The position numbers and the translations under genes were made by a program. A DNA stretch of 64,000 bases, from NCBI GenBank assembly GCA_964352665.1, contig CAYGSJ010000008.1:1-64000 (forward strand), read 5' to 3'. Of this stretch, positions 33,832 to 43,702 are shown piece by piece; positions within the stretch are counted from its first letter, which is position 1; each line of letters opens with the position of its first letter. Source of the stretch: UBA1672 sp964352665. Its GTDB lineage: Bacteria; Pseudomonadota; Alphaproteobacteria; Micavibrionales; Micavibrionaceae. Below the pieces are notes generated by a model. The model searched no databases, was not told where the DNA came from, and was given only the letters and a program-made list of their open reading frames with translations.

Positions 33832-36800
33832 TTAGGCAACTTTCTTATCGATAAAATCAAATGATTGTTGAAGATCTACGGAAACGAGCTGTGAGACACC
33901 TTTTTCAGACATTGTAACGCCGTAGAGACGATCCATCCGTGCCATAGTCAGGCGGTGGTGTGTAATGATAAGAAAACGGGTCTCGCCACGTTCGGCAATT
34001 TCTTCCAGAAGGTCACAAACACGATCAACATTGGCATCGTCCAGAGGTGCATCAATTTCATCCAAAACACAAATCGGAGATGGGTTGGTTAAAAACATTG
34101 CAAATATAAGGGCGATAGATGCCAGTGTTTGTTCACCGCCGGAGAGTAAAGAAAGAGATTGCAAGGCTTTTCCAGGAGGTTGGGCAAAAATCTCAAGCCC
34201 GGAGTTCATAGGATCGTCGCCTTCGATAAGCTCAAGATAGGCTTTACCACCAGCAAATAGACGAACAAAAAGGGATTGAAAATGAGCATTTACACGCTCA
34301 AATGCTGTGTTCAAGCGTTCTCTCGCTTCTTTATTTATTTTGTGAATTGCGCCTCTTAATTCCCCTATGGCTTGAATAAGTTCATTTCGTTCATGAAGAA
34401 GTGTTGTAAACTCTTTCTCGAGCTCTGTTGTTTCGTTTTCCGCACGCAAATTAACCGGGCCAATTAAATCGCGATCTCTGGCCAATTTTTCTTTTTCTGC
34501 TCTAAGTTTCGGTAGATCCTCAATTTGATATTTAACCAAGTCGAGTGCTGCATTGGTTTTCAGTTCTGTTGGTTTTAGATCGAACTGTTCTTTGATTTGT
34601 TTTTCGATGGTTTCAAGTTGTTCGTCTGTTCCTACCAATAAAGCCTGATTATGGGCGCGTTTTTCCCTCGCCTCACTAAGAAGTGATTCGGCTTCTTTAA
34701 GGGCTTTGGTGGTTGAGCCCACTTCTTCTTCGCAAGCTGCCAATTTTTCTACAGCTGCATTACGTTGTTTTTCGATTTCTGAGAGGCGGTCCAGCATTTC
34801 TTTGTGACCATTTTCCAAATCAATAGGCTGACTTTCGAGTTGCTCAAGTTTTTGGGCTAGAGTTGCCTCGCGCTCTTTAAGTTTCCTAACCTGTTCAGTT
34901 GCTCGTATTGACCTGTTTTGAATAGATATGCGTTCATCAGAAATAGCTTGGATTCTAGCATTTCTTGTGCTTCTGGATTGCTCTACCCTATCAAAGTTGC
35001 GGACGGCGTTTTGAAATTCTTCCTTCTTTTCTTCAAGATCCTTTTTAGTTTGATCAATAGCAATTTCACTCTTACTATTCTCTTTTTGTGCATTTATAAC
35101 AGCATTCAAAAGTATCTGGTCTTTTTGCAGAGTATCTTCGAAGGCTTTTATATCCTCATTCAGTGTTTTTATTTGCTCTTCATAACGTATTTTTTCGCTT
35201 TGCATCTGCATTTTCTTCTCTTTGATTTTTAAAAGAGCGGGGCGCAGATTATAGAGTGCATCCTCTGTTTGTTTTACTGAATTCAATACCGTTTCGTAGG
35301 TTTTCTTTGCTTTGTCGTGTGATTCTGTTGCTTTTTCTGCTTCTTTTTGAGCTTTATCAAGCTGTGCTTCCATTTGTTTTTGTTTTGTTTCAAGTTGGAT
35401 GAGTTTGTTTTTTTGTTCCAAATGAACAGCTTGTTGGTCAACAGCATCAGATTCTGCGCAAAACCCGTCCCAACGCCAAAAAGCCCCTTCGGAAGAGACG
35501 ATAGATTGTCCTGTTTTTAGGAGAGGTAAATACTTTTTTGCCTGTTGGTCGTTCTCGACAAATCCGATTTGAGATAATGCTCTGTGGAGTTCTTTTGGCG
35601 CATCAATATGAGGTAGAAGAGGCGTTAGTCCCTCCGGTAGGTCTTCTAGTTTTGATTTGAAATCAAATCTTTTCCATTTTGTTGGCGCTTTGTCATCCAT
35701 TGATGCCATAAGTGATTCACCCAATGCACGGGATAGGGCTTTTTCAAATCCAGGCTTTGTAACGATTGAATCAATGACGGGCGTATAATTTTTATCATCC
35801 TTTTGTTTCAGAAAACTTTTAAGAAAAGATATTTCGGCAACAAATTCTGTATGTGTTCTTTCTTCATCAGACAGTGCCTTTGTATACTCTTCCTTTATTT
35901 TTTCTGTTTTAGAAATCTCCAGTCTGGCATCGGCAGCTTTGTCATTTTCGGTGAAAAGTTTGTCTTCTAAAGCCTTAGTCTTGGTTTCAAGGTCGTCTAT
36001 AGCCTTTTGATTGTCTTCGTTGAGCTGGATTTCTTTTGATTGTTTAATTGCGTTTTCACGGCGTTCAATCAAAGTGTCCATTGTTTCTTTATTGCGCTCA
36101 ATTTGCTTTGCGAGGGCCTCTTCTCTCGCCCGTGTTTCAGCGGCACCTTCTTTGAGTGCTGTGAATCGTTCTTCAAGGGCGATGACCTGAGATTTAAGGT
36201 CGTCTCTTTCTTTTTGGTGCTTTTGGTATGTTTCCTGATCGCGCTCTTGCTCGGATAATAGGGCTGCGTGTTCTTCTTCTATTTGCTTATGAAGTTTTGT
36301 ATTCTCTTCAAGGGTTTGTTCTTCGTGTTGCTGATCAACCCGGGTTTGGTGCAATTGGGTTTTTGCTTCTTGAAGATCATTTTTGTAGCGCTCTGCTTCT
36401 TCTTCCAGTCGTTGGAATTCCATTTTGTGTTTTTGTAGTTTTGCAGAGAGCTCCGCTTCTTGTTTTCTTAGAGGCGGTAAATCTTCAATCTGCGTAGTTT
36501 GTGTTTTTGTAAGCTGCGTAACTGTTCCAAGTTTATCAGCGACGGCTGACTCGGCCTCTGCATAGGCTGTCTTGATTTTATTTTGTTTATCTATGATGTT
36601 TTGCCATTCGAGGTAGCTCAGTACAAGCTCGAGCTGTCTGATTTGTGCGCTTATATTTTTATATTTGCTGGCCTGGCGCATTTGCCGCTTAAGGCTGTTT
36701 AGTCTGCTTTCCATGCTGCCAAGCGTATCTTCTAGCCTTATAAGGTTGGTGTCAGCTGCTTTTAGTCTTATTTCTGCTTCGTGTCTTCTGGCGTATAATC

Positions 36801-37317
36801 CGGCAACCCCGGCAGATTCCTCAAGGATTAAACGCCTGTCCTGAGGTTTTGCTGTGATCATTCGTGTGACATGTCCCTGTGACACAAGAGAAGGAGAGTT
36901 TGCACCGGTTACCGTATCAGCAAAGAGCATTTGGACATCCCGGGCCCTGGAATTTTTACCGTTAATTCTGTAGCCGGAACCCTTATCCTTTTCAATTTTA
37001 CGGACGACCTCTATTTGATCTGTATCATTGTAAGCGGAAGGGGCCGTGCGCATTGTGTTGTCTAGAAGTATTGAAACTTCTGCAAAATTACGAGCGCTGC
37101 GTTGATCTGTGCCGGAGAAAATCACATCTTCCATACCCGATCCGCGCATACGCTTGGCAGAGTTTTCACCCATAACCCAGCGCAGGGCTTCAACAAGATT
37201 GGATTTCCCGCAGCCGTTCGGGCCGACAATACCACTAAGGCCCGGCCCGATTTCTAGTTCTGTTTTATCGACAAATGATTTAAATCCACTAAGTCGAAGG
37301 CTTGAAAACTGGATCAT
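33832..37317 (-). CDS. smc: chromosome segregation protein SMC
   Basis: 1161 residues. The N-terminal head has Walker A GIVGPNGCGKSNLVE near 30-44. Two very long coiled coils flank a hinge (about 500-640). The C-terminal head has the signature LLSGGEQTLASIAL and Walker B PICVLDEIDAPLDDAN. It compacts and separates chromosomes with ScpA and ScpB. The order dsbA-smc is common in alphaproteobacteria. The coiled coil is highly charged, as expected. Confidence 0.96.
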   Translation of the reverse strand: MIQFSSLRLSGFKSFVDKTELEIGPGLSGIVGPNGCGKSNLVEALRWVMGENSAKRMRGSGMEDVIFSGTDQRSARNFAEVSILLDNTMRTAPSAYNDTDQIEVVRKIEKDKGSGYRINGKNSRARDVQMLFADTVTGANSPSLVSQGHVTRMITAKPQDRRLILEESAGVAGLYARRHEAEIRLKAADTNLIRLEDTLGSMESRLNSLKRQMRQASKYKNISAQIRQLELVLSYLEWQNIIDKQNKIKTAYAEAESAVADKLGTVTQLTKTQTTQIEDLPPLRKQEAELSAKLQKHKMEFQRLEEEAERYKNDLQEAKTQLHQTRVDQQHEEQTLEENTKLHKQIEEEHAALLSEQERDQETYQKHQKERDDLKSQVIALEERFTALKEGAAETRAREEALAKQIERNKETMDTLIERRENAIKQSKEIQLNEDNQKAIDDLETKTKALEDKLFTENDKAADARLEISKTEKIKEEYTKALSDEERTHTEFVAEISFLKSFLKQKDDKNYTPVIDSIVTKPGFEKALSRALGESLMASMDDKAPTKWKRFDFKSKLEDLPEGLTPLLPHIDAPKELHRALSQIGFVENDQQAKKYLPLLKTGQSIVSSEGAFWRWDGFCAESDAVDQQAVHLEQKNKLIQLETKQKQMEAQLDKAQKEAEKATESHDKAKKTYETVLNSVKQTEDALYNLRPALLKIKEKKMQMQSEKIRYEEQIKTLNEDIKAFEDTLQKDQILLNAVINAQKENSKSEIAIDQTKKDLEEKKEEFQNAVRNFDRVEQSRSTRNARIQAISDERISIQNRSIRATEQVRKLKEREATLAQKLEQLESQPIDLENGHKEMLDRLSEIEKQRNAAVEKLAACEEEVGSTTKALKEAESLLSEAREKRAHNQALLVGTDEQLETIEKQIKEQFDLKPTELKTNAALDLVKYQIEDLPKLRAEKEKLARDRDLIGPVNLRAENETTELEKEFTTLLHERNELIQAIGELRGAIHKINKEARERLNTAFERVNAHFQSLFVRLFAGGKAYLELIEGDDPMNSGLEIFAQPPGKALQSLSLLSGGEQTLASIALIFAMFLTNPSPICVLDEIDAPLDDANVDRVCDLLEEIAERGETRFLIITHHRLTMARMDRLYGVTMSEKGVSQLVSVDLQQSFDFIDKKVA

Positions 37318-37351
37318 GGAGTATCATTTACTATATAGTACGCATCAATAG

Positions 37352-38200
37352 TTACTGGGATCCCTTTGAAAGTTGATCCTCAATAATCTGTTTAATTTCT
37401 TCATATGCAGTTAATCCACTCACAACGATACTATCATTGATAACCAATGTTGGCGTGGCTTTTACACCATGGATATCTTGCGCGGCTTTCTGACGCTCTG
37501 CCAGAACACGATGGAGGTCATTGTTATTTAGGCAACTCTCTACTTCTTCCGGCGATACACCGGTAAGCAGGGCGTTTTGGCTTATGTAGTTCAAATAATC
37601 ATCCTTGAGCCAATCTTTTTGAGTCTCAAAAAGAAGTTGAATATAATTGAAATAGGCTTCTTCAGGGACGCATCGGGCAAGTGAGCCTATTTTAATGTCG
37701 TACTGATTTCGAGGGAAGTCATCAAAAACAATGTAAGCTTTTCCTGTATCTACATACTCTTGCTTTATTTTCTTAAAGTTAATTTGGTGAAACATGCCGC
37801 AAGCGCCACATGTAAAAGAACTATGTTCTGAAATCTTAACAGGTGCGGTTGCATCTCCTAGTATTCGCGGCTTTGATGCTGCTGCTAAATCGAATGAGTT
37901 TTGAGTTCCAGAAGATTCGCCCGGGTCAGAATTCATAGTGTTGCCCTCTGATTCTGACATTTCTTCGTGCCCATCCTCTGTCATGGCATGTTCTTCATGC
38001 GCCACATCTTCATCACCGGTTACCTCGGCTTCATTTGCAGCAGTCTCTGTGGAGGAGCTCTTATCCTGCTCTTGTTTAGCCATTTGTGCGTTGTTGGCCA
38101 AACCGATACCAATAACAACAATAAGGATAGCAAAAACAAAAAGTATCATTCCAAGTGGTGATTTTTGTTTTGTTTGATCCTGATTTTCAGATTCCGACAT
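37352..38200 (-). CDS. DsbA-family thioredoxin-fold protein
   Basis: 282 residues: a cytoplasmic start, a membrane anchor (about 17-36), an acidic low-complexity spacer and a DsbA-like domain. The redox site is CGAC in SSFTCGACGMFHQ, and the cis-proline loop is ATPTLVIND. It should act on periplasmic thiols, as oxidase or reductase. ATG 38200 is preferred to one at 38239, which adds an untypical stretch. It lies 34 bases before smc. Confidence 0.87.
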   Translation of the reverse strand: MSESENQDQTKQKSPLGMILFVFAILIVVIGIGLANNAQMAKQEQDKSSSTETAANEAEVTGDEDVAHEEHAMTEDGHEEMSESEGNTMNSDPGESSGTQNSFDLAAASKPRILGDATAPVKISEHSSFTCGACGMFHQINFKKIKQEYVDTGKAYIVFDDFPRNQYDIKIGSLARCVPEEAYFNYIQLLFETQKDWLKDDYLNYISQNALLTGVSPEEVESCLNNNDLHRVLAERQKAAQDIHGVKATPTLVINDSIVVSGLTAYEEIKQIIEDQLSKGSQ

Positions 38201-38324
38201 TGTAAAACTCCATAGGTTACTAAATATTTTCCATACCATACTTAAATCACTGGAAAGTCAAGGAATACAGGTGTTCTGCTGTTATTTTTTCCACATCCAA
38301 GGCTAGAGATAGTTAGATATTATG

Positions 38325-39281
38325 TTATTCATCGCTTATGAATAACAGATCTATGCGATTATCAGTGGCATTCGACTTATCTGTGCCCATGGGGTTTAGT
38401 TTTAGTCTGCTTGCCTGAATTTTATTTTTTATAAGAAAACTTCTTACTTCAAGCGCGCGCGCAAGAGAGATACGAACATCACTGTGTTGTTCGCCTTCTA
38501 CAGAAGTCGCGTAGGCCTGAATTTCCATTCTCATATTTTTATTTTCATGAAAAAGCTTTAAAGCATGTTCTTGTAGGAACATCTCCAAATTCGGATCGAG
38601 TTTTATTTGTTCGGGTTTGAGTGCGAAGCTAACCAGAGTTGTATTCTCGTCTCCTTCATAATTATCATCGTTTTGTATATCCGTTCCTGCGCTGGTTTCA
38701 ATGTTATTTAATTCGTCTGCAGCATCTTGCACAGGTTTGTGTTTAGGTATTGGAATTTTTTTGAACGCTGGCTTGGTAATTTTGATTTGATCGGCGGTCT
38801 TCGCGATTTCAGTTTTTTCTTGCCTAACTTTTTCCATTTCTTTTCCAAACGCCTGATTTGCTTTTTTCATTTGTTTTGTAGGGAGATCGGTCAGGTCTGG
38901 AAGAGTAGGGGGTTCTTTATCGAGGTGTTCTTCACCCAGAACCTTTAGAAGTTCAACCGGCGTCAAGTCAACGAGTTCGCTTTGTTTTGAGTTGTTTTCT
39001 TCTTCGATGGTTTTTGGAGGAGGTGGAAGGGGAAGTATAGAGTCTTTCCGTTTATTATTCTGGTCTGTTGTTTGTTTTTTAGAATCTGTTTCAGTGGGTT
39101 TACTATTTTCTTTGTGTTGCTCTCTATTTTTAAGCTCTTCTATAAAAGAGGGAGAAACATTCATAACAGCCGGTCTTTTGGAAGGGATGGGCACGGTTTC
39201 AGCAAAAGTTCTCTTACCAGACAACACAACCACAGGCCAGCATAGGAGCAAGAAGCAAAGAATTTTACTTTTAGTCTTCAA
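38325..39281 (-). CDS. secreted protein with C-terminal OmpA-like domain
   Basis: 318 residues: a signal peptide (ending near TFA), a long disordered Lys/Pro/Glu-rich region (about 35-210) and an OmpA-like domain (about 215-315). Family residues seen include the MRMEIQAYAT strand, D-x-R-I-SLARALEVR and the final NRIDLLF. These domains usually grip peptidoglycan. There is no lipobox, so it is not a normal Pal. The long linker suggests it spans from membrane to wall. Function is otherwise unknown. Confidence 0.7.
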   Translation of the reverse strand: MKTKSKILCFLLLCWPVVVLSGKRTFAETVPIPSKRPAVMNVSPSFIEELKNREQHKENSKPTETDSKKQTTDQNNKRKDSILPLPPPPKTIEEENNSKQSELVDLTPVELLKVLGEEHLDKEPPTLPDLTDLPTKQMKKANQAFGKEMEKVRQEKTEIAKTADQIKITKPAFKKIPIPKHKPVQDAADELNNIETSAGTDIQNDDNYEGDENTTLVSFALKPEQIKLDPNLEMFLQEHALKLFHENKNMRMEIQAYATSVEGEQHSDVRISLARALEVRSFLIKNKIQASRLKLNPMGTDKSNATDNRIDLLFISDE

Positions 39282-39310
39282 AAATCTTCCCCTCTCTCTA
39301 CTCCTCGGTT

Positions 39311-40108
39311 TTATACAACGCCTTTCAAAACTTTACCAAGAGGTTCGAAAAGTTTGTCATTTGCTGCCAGAATATTACCAGTATCTACAGGATTTTTGCG
39401 AATGTCATCAATATCCGAAAGAAAACCCCCAGCTTCTTTTACAATAATAATCCCGGCAGCAATGTCCCAAGCTTGTAGGTCGCGTTCCCAAAATCCCTCA
39501 TACCGTCCTGCAGCAACATAGGCCAAATCCAAGGCAGCAGCCCCAAAACGTCGGAGTCCAGGGGCAAGGTTTTGTACGGCTTTATATTCTGCAATGAATC
39601 TGTCTCTTTGTTCTTGGGACCGTCTTGGTGCGCCTGTAGCAATTGTGGCAAGCATGAGGTCGCTGCGCCCAGAGACTCTCAGGCGGCGGCGGCGCATAAA
39701 GGCGCCTTTACCTTTTTCGGCATGAAAAATTTCATCCTTCACCGGGTCGTGGATAAGTCCTGCAATCATTTCTCCGTTGTGCTCCAGGCCAATCGAAATG
39801 GCCCAATGTGGGAGCCCGTGTAGAAAGTTTGTTGTTCCATCCAATGGGTCGATAATCCAACGATATTCGCTTTCTTTGCCTTCTATGGCTCCTGATTCCT
39901 CCATAAGAAAGCTATAGTCTGGTCTTGCCTTTTTTAGTTCTTCAAAGATAATTTCTTCGGCACGACGATCGGCTGCGGATACAAAATCACCTGGTCCCTT
40001 TGTTGATATCTGGAGGTTTTCTACTTCTCCAAAATCACGAAGCAGTGAGCGTGCGGCTTTTTCACTTGCGCGCAACATTACGTTCATTACAGGCGTTTGT
40101 CCGGCCAT
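39311..40108 (-). CDS. suhB: inositol monophosphatase family protein (SuhB)
   Basis: 265 residues. Metal-binding motifs are EESG, WIIDPLDGTTNFLHG and WDIAAGIIIVKEAGG. It hydrolyses inositol phosphates; SuhB also takes part in rRNA antitermination in E. coli. It lies 29 bases upstream of the OmpA-like gene start. Confidence 0.92.
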   Translation of the reverse strand: MAGQTPVMNVMLRASEKAARSLLRDFGEVENLQISTKGPGDFVSAADRRAEEIIFEELKKARPDYSFLMEESGAIEGKESEYRWIIDPLDGTTNFLHGLPHWAISIGLEHNGEMIAGLIHDPVKDEIFHAEKGKGAFMRRRRLRVSGRSDLMLATIATGAPRRSQEQRDRFIAEYKAVQNLAPGLRRFGAAALDLAYVAAGRYEGFWERDLQAWDIAAGIIIVKEAGGFLSDIDDIRKNPVDTGNILAANDKLFEPLGKVLKGVV

Positions 40109-40144
40109 ACTTGTTTCCTTAAGTTTTTGGTTTGTTTTTATTAT

Positions 40145-40717
40145 TTAATCTTTATGCCGTTCCATATAAGTTCCTACGCCATCTTCTAATCTGACTACGA
40201 TTTTTGTTCCAGACTCAATATGCGGGGGAACCATAACTTTTTCGCCGTTTTCTAGGATAGCGGGCTTATAGGAGGTTGTGGCGGTTTGTCCTTTAACAAC
40301 GGGCTCTGCTTCTACAATCTCCATAATAATACGGTCAGGAAGGCTGAATCCAAGGGGTTCACCCTCAAACATTTCAACCTCGACCATCATATTTTCTTGT
40401 AAATAGGCGGCTTGTGGCCCCATAGATTCCTTGGTGACCGATATTTGCTCGAATGTATCGCTGTTCATCAGAAAAACATCGTCACCTGACTCATAGAGGA
40501 ATTGGTATTCTATCTGTTCTAGCCTTACCCGCTCCACAGTTTCTTGTGTTCTAAAGCGAACATTATCTTTGTTTCCTGTGCGAATATCGCGCATTTCCAC
40601 TTGCGCAACCGAGGCACCTTTTCCTGGTTGTTGTATATCGTTTTTAAGTACAACGCACAGCTTGCCATTATACTCTATGACATTTCCTGCCCTTAATGTG
40701 ATTGCGTTAACTTTCAT
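40145..40717 (-). CDS. efp: elongation factor P
   Basis: 190 residues with the KOW-like first domain and two OB folds. The modification loop carries K33 in QQPGKGAS, the lysine form used by EpmA, which is encoded at 6114. EF-P rescues ribosomes stalled at proline runs. Its start overlaps the DUF721 gene's stop by 11 bases, so translation may be coupled. Confidence 0.96.
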   Translation of the reverse strand: MKVNAITLRAGNVIEYNGKLCVVLKNDIQQPGKGASVAQVEMRDIRTGNKDNVRFRTQETVERVRLEQIEYQFLYESGDDVFLMNSDTFEQISVTKESMGPQAAYLQENMMVEVEMFEGEPLGFSLPDRIIMEIVEAEPVVKGQTATTSYKPAILENGEKVMVPPHIESGTKIVVRLEDGVGTYMERHKD

Positions 40718-41180
40718 TCTTCTTATCCGTTATGATTGCTTTTCCTAGGTTCTCAAGCTTAGCCCTTATATCGATATCATCGATTTGTTCAAGCATACCC
40801 GATAGATAATTTTTTTCCTTTGGCGTCAAGGGAGAAATGATTTTTTTCTTCGTTAAAGGGGATTCTGAGATTTCGCTGGCGATAAATCGTATGTCAGTAA
40901 TCCATTGATTGCCAAAAATCCTGTTTATACGCTCAAGTATCAAGTCTTTTTGATAGGGAAGAACGGTAGCATGCGAGGCAGAGGTGGCTATATCTAGTGT
41001 GGCAGTTTGCTCTTTGTTTCTGGTCGCCTTTCTATAATGGATTTTGATTGGTTGGGCTTTATCGGCAAATTCTGTACCCATTATTTCTTGCCATTGTTTG
41101 ACAATGCGCCCCAACGCAATATATTTGCGTGAGAAGTTGTTGCTTGCAACACGAGAGGCGGCTTCTGATAATGGGCGCAT
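40707..41180 (-). CDS. DUF721 (DciA-like) protein
   Basis: 157 residues from ATG 41180 (168 from a GTG at 41213, which would overlap mutY). The DUF721 core (VKQWQEIMGTEFADKAQPI, TLDIATSASHATVLPYQKDLI, INRIFGNQWITDIRF) resembles DciA, the helicase loader of bacteria without DnaC. The C-terminal part is a short helical tail. The helicase-loader role is inferred from the family. Next to mutY is its usual place in alphaproteobacteria. Confidence 0.8.
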   Translation of the reverse strand: MRPLSEAASRVASNNFSRKYIALGRIVKQWQEIMGTEFADKAQPIKIHYRKATRNKEQTATLDIATSASHATVLPYQKDLILERINRIFGNQWITDIRFIASEISESPLTKKKIISPLTPKEKNYLSGMLEQIDDIDIRAKLENLGKAIITDKKNES

Positions 41181-41206
41181 ATTTATAATCTCTGGTTTAT
41201 GATCGC

Positions 41207-42277
41207 ATGACACGTTCTAACACAAGAAAAATTATTAGCACAGAAGAGCCTGATATTTTTCGTAAAAAAATTCTGGATTGGTATGATAAGCATCGTAGGG
41301 TATTACCGTGGAGGGCTTTGCCAGATCAAGCAGCAGACCCTTACCATGTGTGGCTTTCGGAGATCATGCTCCAGCAAACGACAGTTCCTGCTGTCATCCC
41401 GTATTTTAAAAAATTTATTGATAAATGGCCTGATGTGCACGCATTGGCAAATGCACATCAGGATGAAATCATGTCAAATTGGGCTGGTCTTGGATATTAT
41501 GCCCGCGCACGGAATTTATATAAATGTGCGCAGGCTGTTTCTACAAAGTATAAGGGCCTATTTCCGGAGAATCAGCAGGAGTTAAAGCAGCTTCCGGGTA
41601 TAGGAGATTATACTAGCGCTGCTATATGCTCCATTGCTTTTGATAAACCTGCAACAGTAGTGGATGGTAATGTCGAGCGCGTGATGGCACGCTATCACAC
41701 CTGCTCTAAGTCACTTCCAGAGGCAAAAAAAGAATTGCATGCCTATGCAGAGCGTTATGCACGAAGCGCTGAGGACAGAGCGGGAGATTATGCACAAGCT
41801 TTAATGGATTTGGGGGCAACTATTTGCACCCCAAAATCACCAAAGTGTTTTATGTGTCCGATATCATCAGGTTGTGCAGGACTTAAAAAAGGAACTCCCG
41901 AACGGTATCCGGTCAGGAGACAAAAGATAGCGAAGCCAGAAAGAGTCGGGTATGTCTATAAGGTAACCAATCAAAAAGGTGAGGTTCTTGTTGAAAAAAG
42001 ACCGGATAAAGGATTATTAGGTGGAATGTATGGGTTACCGACCTCTGAATGGAAAAAGAGGAAATCTGATCATCTTGGAATATTTTTACCTTCAGAATTG
42101 CAGGATTTAAATAGATCGGTGAAACATGTTTTTACACATTTTAATCTAACATTATCTTTATACTCTGTAGCTGTAGAGGATGAGTTTCTACCAGAGCGTT
42201 ATATTTGGTTTTCTGAGCGTGATATTGCTAAAACAGGGTTTCCTAGTGTTTTCGAGAAAGCGTTTAAATTTTTCTAG
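41207..42277 (+). CDS. mutY: A/G-specific adenine glycosylase
   Basis: 356 residues. Catalytic glutamate in LSEIMLQQT, helix-hairpin-helix LPGIGDYTSAAI with the aspartate of VDGNVERV, and the iron-sulphur loop CTPKSPKCFMCPISSGC (C-x6-C-x2-C-x5-C). A C-terminal Nudix-like domain reads 8-oxoG. It removes adenine opposite 8-oxoguanine. It is divergent from DUF721 with 26 bases or fewer between starts and has no strong ribosome site. Confidence 0.96.
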   Translation: MTRSNTRKIISTEEPDIFRKKILDWYDKHRRVLPWRALPDQAADPYHVWLSEIMLQQTTVPAVIPYFKKFIDKWPDVHALANAHQDEIMSNWAGLGYYARARNLYKCAQAVSTKYKGLFPENQQELKQLPGIGDYTSAAICSIAFDKPATVVDGNVERVMARYHTCSKSLPEAKKELHAYAERYARSAEDRAGDYAQALMDLGATICTPKSPKCFMCPISSGCAGLKKGTPERYPVRRQKIAKPERVGYVYKVTNQKGEVLVEKRPDKGLLGGMYGLPTSEWKKRKSDHLGIFLPSELQDLNRSVKHVFTHFNLTLSLYSVAVEDEFLPERYIWFSERDIAKTGFPSVFEKAFKFF

Positions 42278-42325
42278 ACATGTAGATTCACCTTTGGTGA
42301 AAGAAAGTTTTTTGGTGTATAATAA

Positions 42326-43330
42326 ATGGTGATGAATCTTGCTACATATTCAAAAACAAAAATATTTCTTGGCTTTGCGCTAACAGGTTTAGTGCTTTGT
42401 ACGTCTTTTTATGCTCATGCATCTGTTAAAGAGTTGATTGATAACTATACAGAGGAATATCTGACAAATGGTGAGGGGGCCGGGGCTGAAAAGGAGAGCC
42501 CGCTTTCTATAGAGGGCGGGGAATCGGATTATTTTTATGAAACGCCCTCAAATGAAGCTTTATCACATATGTTTTGGGGTATTGGGCTCTATGATGTGTC
42601 AGATGATTGGGCGGTTGATGAATTTATGCGTTTAAACGAATGTGAGTTATATCGCCAGTTTTTTGGCGATGAGTTCGAGTGGCGGGAGATCAGGTCCGCA
42701 GCGGTGGATTTTATTGAGCAAAACCGAGACCAGTTTCCTACGAGATTTGAATTTATACTTCCTATAAAATTAAGCGATTATAACGAGAAATATGGGGCTT
42801 TTGGAATTCAGAAAGATTACCAAATTAAATCCTTTCGGCGTTTTGAGCTTTTTTCTTCTAACTATTCAGCAGAGCCGTGTCTCAAAGAATATCCTGCGCA
42901 ATCCGGCTATCCTAGGTCAATTGTTGCTGAATTCAGCCGGCCCTTTACGCTTACAAGGATTCCCATGACTTTGCAGCAAGCCAATGAGTATATAAAACAG
43001 AAAAATGACTTGTTTAACAAGTGGTATCCCAATGTCCAGACCAGATCCACTAAAAGGCTTTATGAACTGCGTGATGCGTTTCTGTCAATCAAGGTCAGCT
43101 TTTTTGCGCATGGCGAGTTTTTACCGCTTAACAATCTCTATCGTGTTCCTGTTGTTCGTATGATGGCAATTCTAGAAGGTTATGCTGTGTATGCAGACCG
43201 GAACAAGGAAGAGCTGTTTTATGCGCAGACATATATTAGGGATAAACAAAAGGGTAAGCTTAACCTGAAGCTTGGTGAGCAGTATGAAATGCTTCGTGAG
43301 AAATCAAAGGAAGGCGGGGTTTTAAGATAA
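42326..43330 (+). CDS. secreted protein of unknown function
   Basis: 334 residues with a signal peptide (cleavage near AHA-SVKEL). The mature part has aromatic-rich segments (YFYETPSNEALSHMFWGIG, RRFELFSS) and no membrane helix. It loosely recalls DUF4852 proteins, but I cannot confirm that. ATG 42332 is an alternative start. It follows mutY by 48 bases, possibly in the same transcript, and converges on folB. Confidence 0.6.
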   Translation: MVMNLATYSKTKIFLGFALTGLVLCTSFYAHASVKELIDNYTEEYLTNGEGAGAEKESPLSIEGGESDYFYETPSNEALSHMFWGIGLYDVSDDWAVDEFMRLNECELYRQFFGDEFEWREIRSAAVDFIEQNRDQFPTRFEFILPIKLSDYNEKYGAFGIQKDYQIKSFRRFELFSSNYSAEPCLKEYPAQSGYPRSIVAEFSRPFTLTRIPMTLQQANEYIKQKNDLFNKWYPNVQTRSTKRLYELRDAFLSIKVSFFAHGEFLPLNNLYRVPVVRMMAILEGYAVYADRNKEELFYAQTYIRDKQKGKLNLKLGEQYEMLREKSKEGGVLR

Positions 43331-43333
43331 TTT

Positions 43334-43702
43334 TTATTGGTTATTACGAAGTATCGATACCCCGACGGACTTTGTATTATGTATGATATCCGGTTTCTCG
43401 ATTTTAATCTTAACTGACATAACTTTTTCTTCCAAAAGACATAGCTCTGCTATTTTTTCTGCAAATTCTTCTAGTAATTCGTAGTGTTTTTCTCCAGCAA
43501 GAGCCTCGACTTTATTTTTTATTTGTTCGTAAGAGACAACATCGTCGATGGAGTAGGTTGTCTTTTTTGCATTTGTTTCTACGTCTAAACCAATATTTAT
43601 TATAACGCGTTGCTTTTTTTGTTTTTCATGTTCATAGATGCCGACTGACATTTCTAGAATAAGATCGCGAATGAATATATGATCTTTATTCATGTTAACC
43701 AT
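43334..43702 (-). CDS. folB: dihydroneopterin aldolase
   Basis: 122 residues from ATG 43702 (43693 is also possible). The FolB tunnel-fold pattern is IFIRDLILEMSVGIYEHEKQKKQRV, SYEQI, and VKIKIEKPD near the end. It converts dihydroneopterin to hydroxymethyl-dihydropterin in folate synthesis. The start overlaps the ccrM stop by eight bases (ATGGTTAA), so translational coupling is likely; longer openings to 43822 are not typical. Confidence 0.88.
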   Translation of the reverse strand: MVNMNKDHIFIRDLILEMSVGIYEHEKQKKQRVIINIGLDVETNAKKTTYSIDDVVSYEQIKNKVEALAGEKHYELLEEFAEKIAELCLLEEKVMSVKIKIEKPDIIHNTKSVGVSILRNNQ

